Below, in pieces: positions 46,902-54,362 of a DNA stretch of 64,000 nt; the stretch's first letter is position 1, and each line of letters opens with the position of its first letter. The notes beneath the pieces are model-generated. The model was not told the origin of the DNA and searched no databases. It was given only the letters and a program-made list of their open reading frames with translations. Both the position numbers and the translations under genes were made by a program. The stretch comes from Chitinophaga rupis. GTDB lineage: Bacteria; Bacteroidota; Bacteroidia; Chitinophagales; Chitinophagaceae. Location of the stretch: positions 62,001-126,000 of the forward strand of contig NZ_FOBB01000013.1 in NCBI RefSeq assembly GCF_900109685.1, given 5' to 3'.

Positions 46902-48224
46902 TTAGGCCTTCGGTTTTCCTACCTTATGGCCTGCTATTGCAAAATACAGAATGTAAGCGTAACAGGGCAGCATGCAATATAAAAATGCCTGGCGGAAATT
47001 AATACTTTCGGAATGCAGGAAACCCAGCATACCATCTTTATTAAACAGGCCACCATACACCTGCGGTAATACGCCACCGCCAACAATACCCATTACTAAA
47101 AGGCCGGCGCCCAGCTGGGTGTATTTACCTAATTTATCAATAGCCAGGGGCCATATGGCAGGCCACATGAGCGCGTTGGCCAAACCCAATAATGCAATGA
47201 AAGTTACAGCTGTATAACCATCTGTAAGGTAAGCGCAGGTGGTAAATATTAAACCCAGTATAGCGGAGATCCGTAAGCTCATACTCTGGGAAATAATCTT
47301 AGGGATAGTAACAATACCAATTATATACCCCACCAGCATAGCGGCCAGTGTAAAGGAGGTAAAGTATTTGGTTTTATCCAGGCTCATACCCATCTGGTTA
47401 CCGTAGGTACCAATAACATCACCGGCCATTACCTCTACCCCTACATATAAGAAGATACACAGCACGCCTAATAACAGGTAAGGGTATTGTGTAATGCTGG
47501 TTTTTTCTGTACCGGTGGAACCTGCATCGTTTCCGGATGTATCTATCTCCGGTAAGGAAGAACGTTTAATAAAGAAGGCAACTATCACCAGCACAATGGC
47601 CATTACAATATAGGGACCTATTACGCGGGAAGCCAGGCTATCCAGCAGCAGCGACTTTTGCGCGGCATCGGTAGCGGTATTGATCTGCTCTTCCAGCGCG
47701 GTAGCATTCTTTAATACAATGGTGCTTAGTACCAGCGGCGCAATAATACCGGCTATCTTATTACAGATACCCATAATGCTTATTCGCTTAGCTGCGCTTT
47801 CAATAGGGCCTATAATACTTATATACGGGTTAGAGGCCGCCTGCAGCAAGGTAAGGCCGGCGCCCTGCACAAATAAACCGGTCAGGAACATACCAAAGCT
47901 ACGGGCATTGGCAGCGGGCAGAAAAATAACCGAGCCAACGGCCATTACCACCAGACCCAGTGCCATACCATTCTTGAAGCCTACCTTTTTAAGGATGAAT
48001 GAAGAAGGTAATCCCAGGAAGAAGTAAGCTAAAAAGAAGGCGAAGGTTACCAGCAAAGCCTGTCCTATACTGAGCTCGCAGGCTATCCGCAAAAATGGGA
48101 TCAGCGTACCGTTCAACCAGGTAACGAATCCAAATACGAAGAATAAGATCCCAATAATGGTAATCGATTGCACATAGCTGGCTTTCTTCTCCGGCAATGT
48201 AGCAACGGGCGAGTTTGACGACAT
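46902..48224 (-). CDS. Sugar:H+ symporter of the FucP/GluP MFS family
   Basis: A 440-residue protein with twelve hydrophobic segments. FFVFGFVTWLNGTLIPFLRIACEL at the N-terminus and FFLGLPSSFILKKVGFKNGMALGL are close to the FucP / glucose-galactose (GluP) signature, and LLQAASNPYISIIGP is the conserved NPY-type motif. The likely substrate is glucose, galactose or fucose; the neighbouring galK and fucosidase favour galactose or fucose. It diverges from the second transporter gene at 48491. Confidence 0.85.
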   Translation of the reverse strand: MSSNSPVATLPEKKASYVQSITIIGILFFVFGFVTWLNGTLIPFLRIACELSIGQALLVTFAFFLAYFFLGLPSSFILKKVGFKNGMALGLVVMAVGSVIFLPAANARSFGMFLTGLFVQGAGLTLLQAASNPYISIIGPIESAAKRISIMGICNKIAGIIAPLVLSTIVLKNATALEEQINTATDAAQKSLLLDSLASRVIGPYIVMAIVLVIVAFFIKRSSLPEIDTSGNDAGSTGTEKTSITQYPYLLLGVLCIFLYVGVEVMAGDVIGTYGNQMGMSLDKTKYFTSFTLAAMLVGYIIGIVTIPKIISQSMSLRISAILGLIFTTCAYLTDGYTAVTFIALLGLANALMWPAIWPLAIDKLGKYTQLGAGLLVMGIVGGGVLPQVYGGLFNKDGMLGFLHSESINFRQAFLYCMLPCYAYILYFAIAGHKVGKPKA

Positions 48225-48490
48225 AGATATAACTTAAAATGATGAAAAATAGATAGATTTTGGTTCACTGTAACGCGAACTTAAACAACTATTCCGGTAT
48301 TTTCTAACCCCGGAAGTGGTATTTTTCCGGATTTTTCATTCACTACCATTTTTAGATAATTTTCTATAATCTGCGCGCTAAAACGTTTTTGCATAATATA
48401 AAATTTCAAGAATTTATTTTTATTTTAGAAAATCTTAAAAAATAATTTATACATTTATCGGGTAATAATCCATAGTAATTAAACACGTTT
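48225..48490. promoter_or_regulatory. Divergent promoter region of the two sugar transporter genes
   Basis: No gene. A TAAGTTCG box on the minus strand (48283-48276) lies 52 bp before the left gene, and TACATTTA (48450-48457) 34 bp before the right gene; both are partial matches to TAnnTTTG. Between them, ATTCCGGTATTTTCTAACC and GTGGTATTTTTCCGGA (48290-48336) repeat the CCGGTATTTT / GGTATTTTTCCGG theme, a possible regulator site. Confidence 0.4.
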
Positions 48491-50116
48491 ATGGCTGAAC
48501 AATCAAAGCAAGGTACACATCCCTCCTTTTCAGTACTTGTTCTCGTTTTTTTCTTCTGGGGGTTTGTGGCCGCATCTAACAGTATCTTTATCCCGTTTTG
48601 TAAAGCGCATTTTGATCTAACCCAACTGGAATCCCAGTTAATTGACTTTGCTTTTTACGGCGCGTATTTCATCGGTTCCTTATTGCTCTATCTTTTTTCT
48701 GCTATCCGCGGTGTTGATATCCTCAACAAGATCGGTTATCAGAAAGGGATCATTTACGGTTTGCTGATATCCGTTGTAGGCGCTGCTGCGCTGATAGGTG
48801 CAGTGAACCTTGGTAACGGCATGGCTAACAAGTCCGGCGCGTTTTACCTGATCTTAGGAGCTTTCTTTATTGTAGCACTTGGGTTCTCATTGCAGCAAAC
48901 TGCCGCTAACCCTTTTGCCATTTTATTAGGTGATCCTTCCAAGGGTACACACCGTTTAAATCTGGCTGGTGGTGTAAACTCTTTTGGTACTACCATCGGA
49001 CCTATTATTGTAAGCATGCTGCTGTTTGGCAGCGCACAGGGTGGCGATGCTTCCAAAACAGACATCAGCAAGATCAATACTTTGTACATCCTGCTCATTG
49101 TATTGTTCCTGGTAGCAGCCGGTATTTTTGCATTGGTAAAAATGCCCAAAACCACGGGTGATGAACATTTTGAAAAATCCAGCAAAGCCAGTGGCGCGCT
49201 GGTAGCTATCACTGCTATGTTTGTGCTGATCGTGATCGGCATTACCACACAGAATGCATTACCATTTTTTATTGCCGGTATCGTTGGTATACTGGTTATT
49301 TTATTTTATGCTAAAACAGCATCACAAAAGAATGGCGACGGCTGGGGCGCTATGAAGTACCCGCAGCTGGTGCTGGGCATGATCGCCATTTTTGTGTATG
49401 TAGGTGTGGAAGTTTCTGTGGCCAGTAACATGGGCGCACTGCTGAAACATCCGGGTTTTCTTACTCCTGAAGGTTTAGCTGAATCACAGATCGATCCTTA
49501 CATTTCCCTGTTCTGGGGTAGTCTGATGATCGGCCGCTGGACGGGCGCCATCACGGTGTTCAACGTTTCCAAGGCAACGCGTAAGCTGTTATTTGTGATC
49601 GTACCTTTCATTGCCTACGGTGTTATCTTAGGCGCCAATGCCTGGAAAGGCAACGACATCAGCGCACTGTATCCATATGCCGGTGTGATCGTAATACAGA
49701 TCATCGGTTTCTTTGCCGGACAGGAAAAACCAGCCAAGACCTTAATGATCTTTGGCTTACTGGGTGTAGCCGGTATGGTGGTAGGTTTATTAACTACCGG
49801 TGCAGTTGCTACGTTTGCTTTTGTAAGCGGTGGCTTATTCTGTTCCGTAATGTGGCCTTCTATCTTCTCCCTGTCTATTGCAGGTTTAGGTAAATATACC
49901 AGCCAGGCTTCTTCTTTCCTGGTAATGATGATATTGGGCGGTTCCCTGATACCACCGGTGCAGGGCGGATTAGCAGACACGTCTCTTGGCATTCATGCCT
50001 CTTATATTATACCAGCCTTATGCTTTGCATACCTGGCGTTCTTTGCATTCAGAGTTAAAACTATTTTAAAATCTCAGGGAATCGATTATGAGTCAGCAAT
50101 TAGTAGTGGGCATTGA
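48491..50116 (+). CDS. Sugar MFS transporter, probable N-acetylglucosamine/glucose uptake (NagP-like)
   Basis: A 541-residue MFS transporter with about fourteen hydrophobic segments, longer than FucP. FFFWGFVAASNSIFIPFCKAHFDLTQLESQLIDFAFYGAYFIGS and LGFSLQQTAANPFAILLGDP are signatures of the Bacteroidota sugar MFS group whose members sit beside GlcNAc or glucose kinases. The ROK kinase gene overlaps its last 29 bp, so uptake and phosphorylation are translationally coupled. GlcNAc is the best guess because GH20, glycosylasparaginase and NagB follow. Confidence 0.85.
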   Translation: MAEQSKQGTHPSFSVLVLVFFFWGFVAASNSIFIPFCKAHFDLTQLESQLIDFAFYGAYFIGSLLLYLFSAIRGVDILNKIGYQKGIIYGLLISVVGAAALIGAVNLGNGMANKSGAFYLILGAFFIVALGFSLQQTAANPFAILLGDPSKGTHRLNLAGGVNSFGTTIGPIIVSMLLFGSAQGGDASKTDISKINTLYILLIVLFLVAAGIFALVKMPKTTGDEHFEKSSKASGALVAITAMFVLIVIGITTQNALPFFIAGIVGILVILFYAKTASQKNGDGWGAMKYPQLVLGMIAIFVYVGVEVSVASNMGALLKHPGFLTPEGLAESQIDPYISLFWGSLMIGRWTGAITVFNVSKATRKLLFVIVPFIAYGVILGANAWKGNDISALYPYAGVIVIQIIGFFAGQEKPAKTLMIFGLLGVAGMVVGLLTTGAVATFAFVSGGLFCSVMWPSIFSLSIAGLGKYTSQASSFLVMMILGGSLIPPVQGGLADTSLGIHASYIIPALCFAYLAFFAFRVKTILKSQGIDYESAISSGH

Positions 50117-51053
50117 TATTGGTGGTACCAATACCAAATTCGGCGTTGTAGACCGCAGAGGCAATATTCTGTGTGATGGCCGTATGTTAACTAACCAACA
50201 TGAAGATGTAGCTGGTTTTTTGGACGAGCTGCATGAGCACCTGTCTAAACTGATAGACCAGGCAGGCGGCATAGATAATATCAGGGGTATAGGTGTGGGC
50301 GCGCCCAATGGCAACTATTACACCGGTAATATTGAATATGCACCAAACCTTCGCTGGAAGGGCGTTATACCACTGGCTAATTTGCTGGGAGAGAAATTTG
50401 GTTTACCTACTGTGTTAACCAATGATGCCAATGCAGCTGCATTGGGAGAGCTGATGTATGGCGCTGCCCGCAGCATGAAAGATTTTATTGTGATCACCTT
50501 AGGTACAGGCGTAGGCAGCGGTATTGTTGCCAACGGACAGTTAATATATGGTCATGATGGTTTTGCAGGTGAGCTGGGCCATTGTATTGTGATCCCAGGC
50601 GGCAGGTACCACCCCGGGACCGGTGCGCACGGATCCCTGGAAGCCTATGCTTCCGCTACCGGCGTAACCAATACCGCATTGGAATTCCTGGCTACCCGCC
50701 CGGAAACCAAGAGCACACTGCGCGATCTGAAGAAAGAAGAGATCAACTCCAAAACCGTGTTTGACGCGGCTATGGCAGGTGATCCGCTGGCCAGGGAAGT
50801 ATATGAGTTCACCGGTAAAATACTGGGTGAGGCTTTGGCCAACTTCGTTATGTTCAGCAGCCCGGAAGCTATTATATTATTTGGCGGTTTAACCAAAGCC
50901 GGTGACCTGATCATGAAACCGGTGCGGGAACACATGGAGCTGAACCTGTTGCCTATTTTCCAGAATAAAGTGAAGCTGGTATTCTCTGAGCTGAAAGAAA
51001 GTGATGCCGCTATTTTGGGCGCGAGTGCGCTGGCGTGGGAGATGAAGGATTGA
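50088..51053 (+). CDS. ROK family sugar kinase lacking the zinc cysteines
   Basis: A 321-residue kinase. VGIDIGGTNTKFGVVD (7-22) binds phosphate, D113 in LTNDANAA is the catalytic base, and ITLGTGVGSGIV (136-147) follows. ROK kinases normally bind zinc through His plus CxCGxxGCxE. Here the His (H165 in GELGHC) is kept but the cysteine motif reads PGTGAHGSLE (176-185), so all three cysteines are lost while GSLEAYAS is retained. Expected substrate glucose or GlcNAc. The start overlaps the transporter gene by 29 bp. Confidence 0.88.
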   Translation: MSQQLVVGIDIGGTNTKFGVVDRRGNILCDGRMLTNQHEDVAGFLDELHEHLSKLIDQAGGIDNIRGIGVGAPNGNYYTGNIEYAPNLRWKGVIPLANLLGEKFGLPTVLTNDANAAALGELMYGAARSMKDFIVITLGTGVGSGIVANGQLIYGHDGFAGELGHCIVIPGGRYHPGTGAHGSLEAYASATGVTNTALEFLATRPETKSTLRDLKKEEINSKTVFDAAMAGDPLAREVYEFTGKILGEALANFVMFSSPEAIILFGGLTKAGDLIMKPVREHMELNLLPIFQNKVKLVFSELKESDAAILGASALAWEMKD

Positions 51054-51054
51054 A

Positions 51055-51200
51055 TGGCCGATGGTCCACAGTCGATGGTCCATAGCATAATGCGATAGAG
51101 AAGGTTTAAGTGGAATGGCTGGTAATGGGGATGTTATGGTACGGTCCATGGCCCGGTGGGGAGAGGAAGGTGTAAAATGGAATGGCTGGAACGGATAATG
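51055..51200. repeat. GGTCCA-type and GTGGAATGGCTGG repeats after the ROK kinase
   Basis: GATGGTCCACAGTCGATGGTCCATAG (51060-51085) starts right after the stop codon, and ACGGTCCATGGCCC (51141-51154) lies downstream. AAGGTTTAAGTGGAATGGCTGG (51102-51123) and AAGGTGTAAAATGGAATGGCTGG (51167-51189) are a second, direct repeat. The gap to the next gene contains no ORF. Confidence 0.55.
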
Positions 51201-51267
51201 GTGCACGGCCGGGTGCGGGTGAAAAGCAGAGCGTGGAAGGCTTTGGAGGATTGTAACGGAAGTGGGA

Positions 51268-51298
51268 TTGAACGAATAAAATAAATACAGTATCTTTC
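51268..51298 (+). promoter_or_regulatory. Promoter of the glycosylasparaginase gene
   Basis: TTG (51268-51270), 20 bp, TATCTTTC (51291-51298), one base from consensus, 18 bp before the ATG. Confidence 0.5.
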
Positions 51299-51315
51299 GA
51301 TCCATATTATCTTAT

Positions 51316-52362
51316 ATGCAAGATCGTAGAAACTTTTTAAAAGCAGCGGCCCTTGGTGCCGCTGCTTTCTCTTTAGATGGAGTAAGCGCTGCACCTGCCG
51401 GCGCAGCAGGTAAAACCGTAAAGGGGAAACCTATCGTGATCTCTACCTGGGACTTCGGCATCCCTTCCAACAAGGCTGCCTGGGAAGTGCTGAAAAAAGG
51501 CGGCCGCGCGCTGGACGCCGTAGAAGCAGGCGTGCAGATACCGGAAGCTGATCCGGCAGTAACTACGGTAGGTTATGGCGGCTACCCGGACCGGGATGGC
51601 CATGTAACCCTGGATTCCTGTATTATGGACGAGCTGGGGAATTGCGGTTCTGTAGCAGCACTGGAACATATTGTACATCCTGTTTCCGTGGCCCGTGCCG
51701 TAATGGAAAAAACACCGCACGTAATGCTGGTAGGTGAAGGTGCGCTGCAGTTTGCGCTGGCCAACGGTTTCAAAAAAGAGAACCTGCTAACACCGGAATC
51801 AGAAAAAGCCTGGAAAGAGTGGCTGAAAAAATCTGAGTACAAACCGCAGATGAATATTGAGAACAAGTCTTATAACGCTAACGGCACTACGGCGTTTAGT
51901 CCGCTGCAGTTACCGGGCAACGTATATAACCACGATACCATTGGCATGCTGGCGATGGATGCACAGGGCAACCTGTCCGGTGCCTGCACCACCAGCGGTA
52001 TGGCCTTTAAAATGCGTGGCCGTGTGGGCGATTCTCCCATTATTGGCGCTGGTTTGTATGTGGATAATGAAGTAGGCGGCGCTACCTCTACCGGTGTGGG
52101 TGAAGAGGTGATCCGTATTGTAGGCAGCCACCTGGTGGTAGAGCTGATGCGGCAGGGATATTCACCTGAAGCGGCTTGTAAGGAAGCGGTAAAACGTATT
52201 GTGAAAAAGAGCCCGCAGAAATCAAAAGAGATCCAGGTAGGTTTCCTGGCCCTGAATAAAAAAGGGGAGTTTGGCGCGTACTGTTTGCAGGAAGGTTTCA
52301 GCTATGCGGTGTGTACCAGCGATACGCGGAATGAGCTGATAAAGGGGAAACATTTTTATTAG
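51316..52362 (+). CDS. N4-(beta-N-acetylglucosaminyl)-L-asparaginase (Ntn-hydrolase)
   Basis: A 348-residue glycosylasparaginase-like protein with an N-terminal Tat-type signal (MQDRRNFLKAAALGAAAFSLDG). GKPIVISTWDFG and ALDAVEAGVQIPEADPAVTTVGYGG match the alpha chain; autocleavage would occur before the threonine in NHDTIGMLAMD (T near 210), which becomes the nucleophile of the beta chain, with GACTTSGMAFKMRGRVGDSPIIGAG following. The enzyme cuts the GlcNAc-Asn bond left after N-glycan and protein breakdown. It fits the adjacent GlcNAc genes. Confidence 0.93.
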   Translation: MQDRRNFLKAAALGAAAFSLDGVSAAPAGAAGKTVKGKPIVISTWDFGIPSNKAAWEVLKKGGRALDAVEAGVQIPEADPAVTTVGYGGYPDRDGHVTLDSCIMDELGNCGSVAALEHIVHPVSVARAVMEKTPHVMLVGEGALQFALANGFKKENLLTPESEKAWKEWLKKSEYKPQMNIENKSYNANGTTAFSPLQLPGNVYNHDTIGMLAMDAQGNLSGACTTSGMAFKMRGRVGDSPIIGAGLYVDNEVGGATSTGVGEEVIRIVGSHLVVELMRQGYSPEAACKEAVKRIVKKSPQKSKEIQVGFLALNKKGEFGAYCLQEGFSYAVCTSDTRNELIKGKHFY

Positions 52363-52604
52363 TTGACAGTTTTTAGTTGGCAGTTGCCAGTGGGCAGTGG
52401 GCAGTCGGGAGGTACTTCTTATTGTAAGCGTGATCATAACAGGGCAGCTCCTGACTACAAACTGCAAACTCTTAAATTTAAAAACGGCACTACGCAGTAT
52501 GCATTGACTGCCAACTGCAAACTGCCAACTGCAAACTAAATTCAAAACCGGCACTACGCAGTACTCATTGACTGCCAACTGCCCACTGGCAACTGCCAAC
52601 TTTT
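52363..52604. repeat. GCCAACTGC / GCAGTTGGC repeat cassette
   Basis: The left arm (52358-52406) is TAGTTGACAG, TTTTTAGTTGGCAG, TTGCCAG, TGGGCAG, TGGGCAG, TCGG; the right arm has complementary units GACTGCCAACTGCAAAC (twice, 52507-52536) and GACTGCCAACTGCCCACTGGCAACTGCCAAC (52570-52600). AACGGCACTACGCAGTA(T/C) recurs at 52484 and 52549. The TAG stop of the upstream gene is the first TAG of the left arm. The cassette fills the whole gap to cutC. Confidence 0.8.
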
Positions 52605-52611
52605 AAAAACT

Positions 52612-53373
52612 ATGAGCGTTACCTTAGAAATATGCGCCGGTTCCGTAGGTTCCTGCATAGCTGCCCAGGAAGGGGGCGCACAACGCATTGAGCTGTGCGA
52701 TAACCTGCTGGAAGGCGGCACCACACCCAGCTACGCTACCATAGCAGTGGCGCGGGAAAAAGTGCAGATCGCCCTTTACCCTATTATACGCCCGCGCGGG
52801 GGTGATTTTTTATATGACGCCCATGAGTTTGAAGTAATGCAGCGGGATATAACCCTATGTAAACAGCTGGGCTGCGACGGTGTTGTAATAGGCATTCTTA
52901 CCCCCGACGGACGGGTGGATAAAGAAAGATGTAAAAAACTCGTAGACCTGGCCTGGCCGATGGGCGTTACGTTTCACCGTGCCTTTGATATGACGGCAGA
53001 CCCGCTGCAGGCCCTGGAAGATATTATTGAAATTGGCTGTGAACGCATCCTTACTTCCGGGCAGCGTAATACTGCAGCGGAAGGTACTGCCCTGCTGAAA
53101 ACGCTGGTACAGCAATCACAGGAACGTATAGCCATTATGGTAGGCTCCGGCGTACGGGCCCATAATATTGCCATCCTGGTAAAGGAAACGGGCGCGGTGG
53201 AATACCATACCACCGCCAAAGCCTATGTAGAAAGCGGTATGACCTACCGAAACCCCAATGTAAGCATGGGCGGCATTCCCGGTGTACCGGAATACGGTAT
53301 TTCCCTTACCCAGGCGGCTGAGGTAAAAAAGATCAGGGAGGAAGCGGAGAAGGCTTATCAGGAAATGTTGTAA
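52612..53373 (+). CDS. cutC: Copper homeostasis protein CutC
   Basis: A 253-residue TIM-barrel protein of the CutC family: LEICAGSVGSCIAAQEGGAQRIELCDNLLEGGTTPS at the N-terminus, IRPRGGDFLYDAHEFEVM and VTFHRAFDMTADPLQALEDI are the family signatures. CutC was named for copper tolerance in E. coli but the biochemical role is unresolved; in Bacteroidota it often sits, as here, in amino-sugar or glycan gene sets, which may hint at another substrate. Confidence 0.93.
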   Translation: MSVTLEICAGSVGSCIAAQEGGAQRIELCDNLLEGGTTPSYATIAVAREKVQIALYPIIRPRGGDFLYDAHEFEVMQRDITLCKQLGCDGVVIGILTPDGRVDKERCKKLVDLAWPMGVTFHRAFDMTADPLQALEDIIEIGCERILTSGQRNTAAEGTALLKTLVQQSQERIAIMVGSGVRAHNIAILVKETGAVEYHTTAKAYVESGMTYRNPNVSMGGIPGVPEYGISLTQAAEVKKIREEAEKAYQEML

Positions 53374-53417
53374 ATTGGATCAAACGAAGTAAGAGATCAG
53401 CGGCAGGAAAAGAAGTT

Positions 53418-53510
53418 AGAAGTAAGCGATAAGAAAGTAAGATACCTGCAATTTGTTATTCGAAATCAGAGATAGGAAAAGACACCTACTTCATACTTCA
53501 ATATCTGATA
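53418..53510. repeat. GAAGTAAG-type degenerate repeat
   Basis: AGTTAGAAGTAAG, CGATAAGAAAGTAAG (53414-53440) face CACCTACTTCATACTTC (53482-53498). Short and diverged, but it follows the pattern of other inter-gene repeats in the window. The gap 53374-53514 holds no gene. Confidence 0.35.
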
Positions 53511-53514
53511 AACT

Positions 53515-54291
53515 ATGAACCGTTACCTTATTATCCTGATCCTGGCACTCTGTTGCTGCAGCTGGCCGTTACTACTACCTGCGCAAAATCTGAAAGTGCT
53601 TACCTACAACATTCATCACGGCCAGAACAACCAGGGCGCCGTAGACCTGCAAGGCATTGCCAACGTTATACTGGCCACCAATCCTGACCTGGTAGCCCTG
53701 CAGGAAGTAGACAGCGCTACTACCCGCACACAAGGCGCCGATCAGCTGAAAGAACTGGCTTCCCTTACCGGCATGTACACCTATTTTGCAAAAGCAATGG
53801 ATTATGAAGGCGGCGCTTATGGCACCGGTATCCTGTCCAGAATGCCTATTACCGCCACAGAACGTATAGCCTTACCTGGTAATAAGGACCGGGAGCCGCG
53901 CATAGCCGGCATTATTACCCTGCAGCTGCCCGGCGACAGCCTGCTGCAATTTGTAAGTGCACACCTGGATGCCAGTGATGAACCCACCGACCGTATAAAC
54001 CAGGCCACCGCCCTGGTGCAGCGTTTTACCAATGCCAAAACACCTGTGATACTGGCCGGTGATCTGAATGCTGCACCTGCCACCAAAGAAACCGGCATTT
54101 TAAAGCAGCTGTTCACCGATGCCACCCAGGCAGCCGGCCCTACCTACCCGGCAGATACGCCTACCGTAAAGCTGGATTATATACTGCTGTATCCCAAACA
54201 ACATTTTAACGTAACGACCACCCGCGTAATACAGGAAACCGTTGCCTCTGACCACCGGCCCCTGGTAGCTGAGCTGGAAATAAAAGAATAA
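53515..54291 (+). CDS. Endonuclease/exonuclease/phosphatase family protein, secreted
   Basis: A 258-residue EEP-fold hydrolase with a signal peptide (MNRYLIILILALCCCSWPLLLPAQ). Motifs: LTYNIHHGQNN, LVALQEVDSAT (metal glutamate), GGAYGTGILSRMPI, VSAHLDAS, ILAGDLNAAP and the final SDHRPLV histidine. Such secreted proteins in Bacteroidota act on phosphodiesters or sugar phosphates; the substrate cannot be told. The GH20 gene follows 71 bp later on the same strand, so they may be cotranscribed. Confidence 0.88.
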   Translation: MNRYLIILILALCCCSWPLLLPAQNLKVLTYNIHHGQNNQGAVDLQGIANVILATNPDLVALQEVDSATTRTQGADQLKELASLTGMYTYFAKAMDYEGGAYGTGILSRMPITATERIALPGNKDREPRIAGIITLQLPGDSLLQFVSAHLDASDEPTDRINQATALVQRFTNAKTPVILAGDLNAAPATKETGILKQLFTDATQAAGPTYPADTPTVKLDYILLYPKQHFNVTTTRVIQETVASDHRPLVAELEIKE

Positions 54292-54362
54292 ACCGTTATA
54301 CTGAAAGTTGTATCTTCGGAACCGTCTTTTTACCACCCATCAACCTGGCTGAAATAACATTT

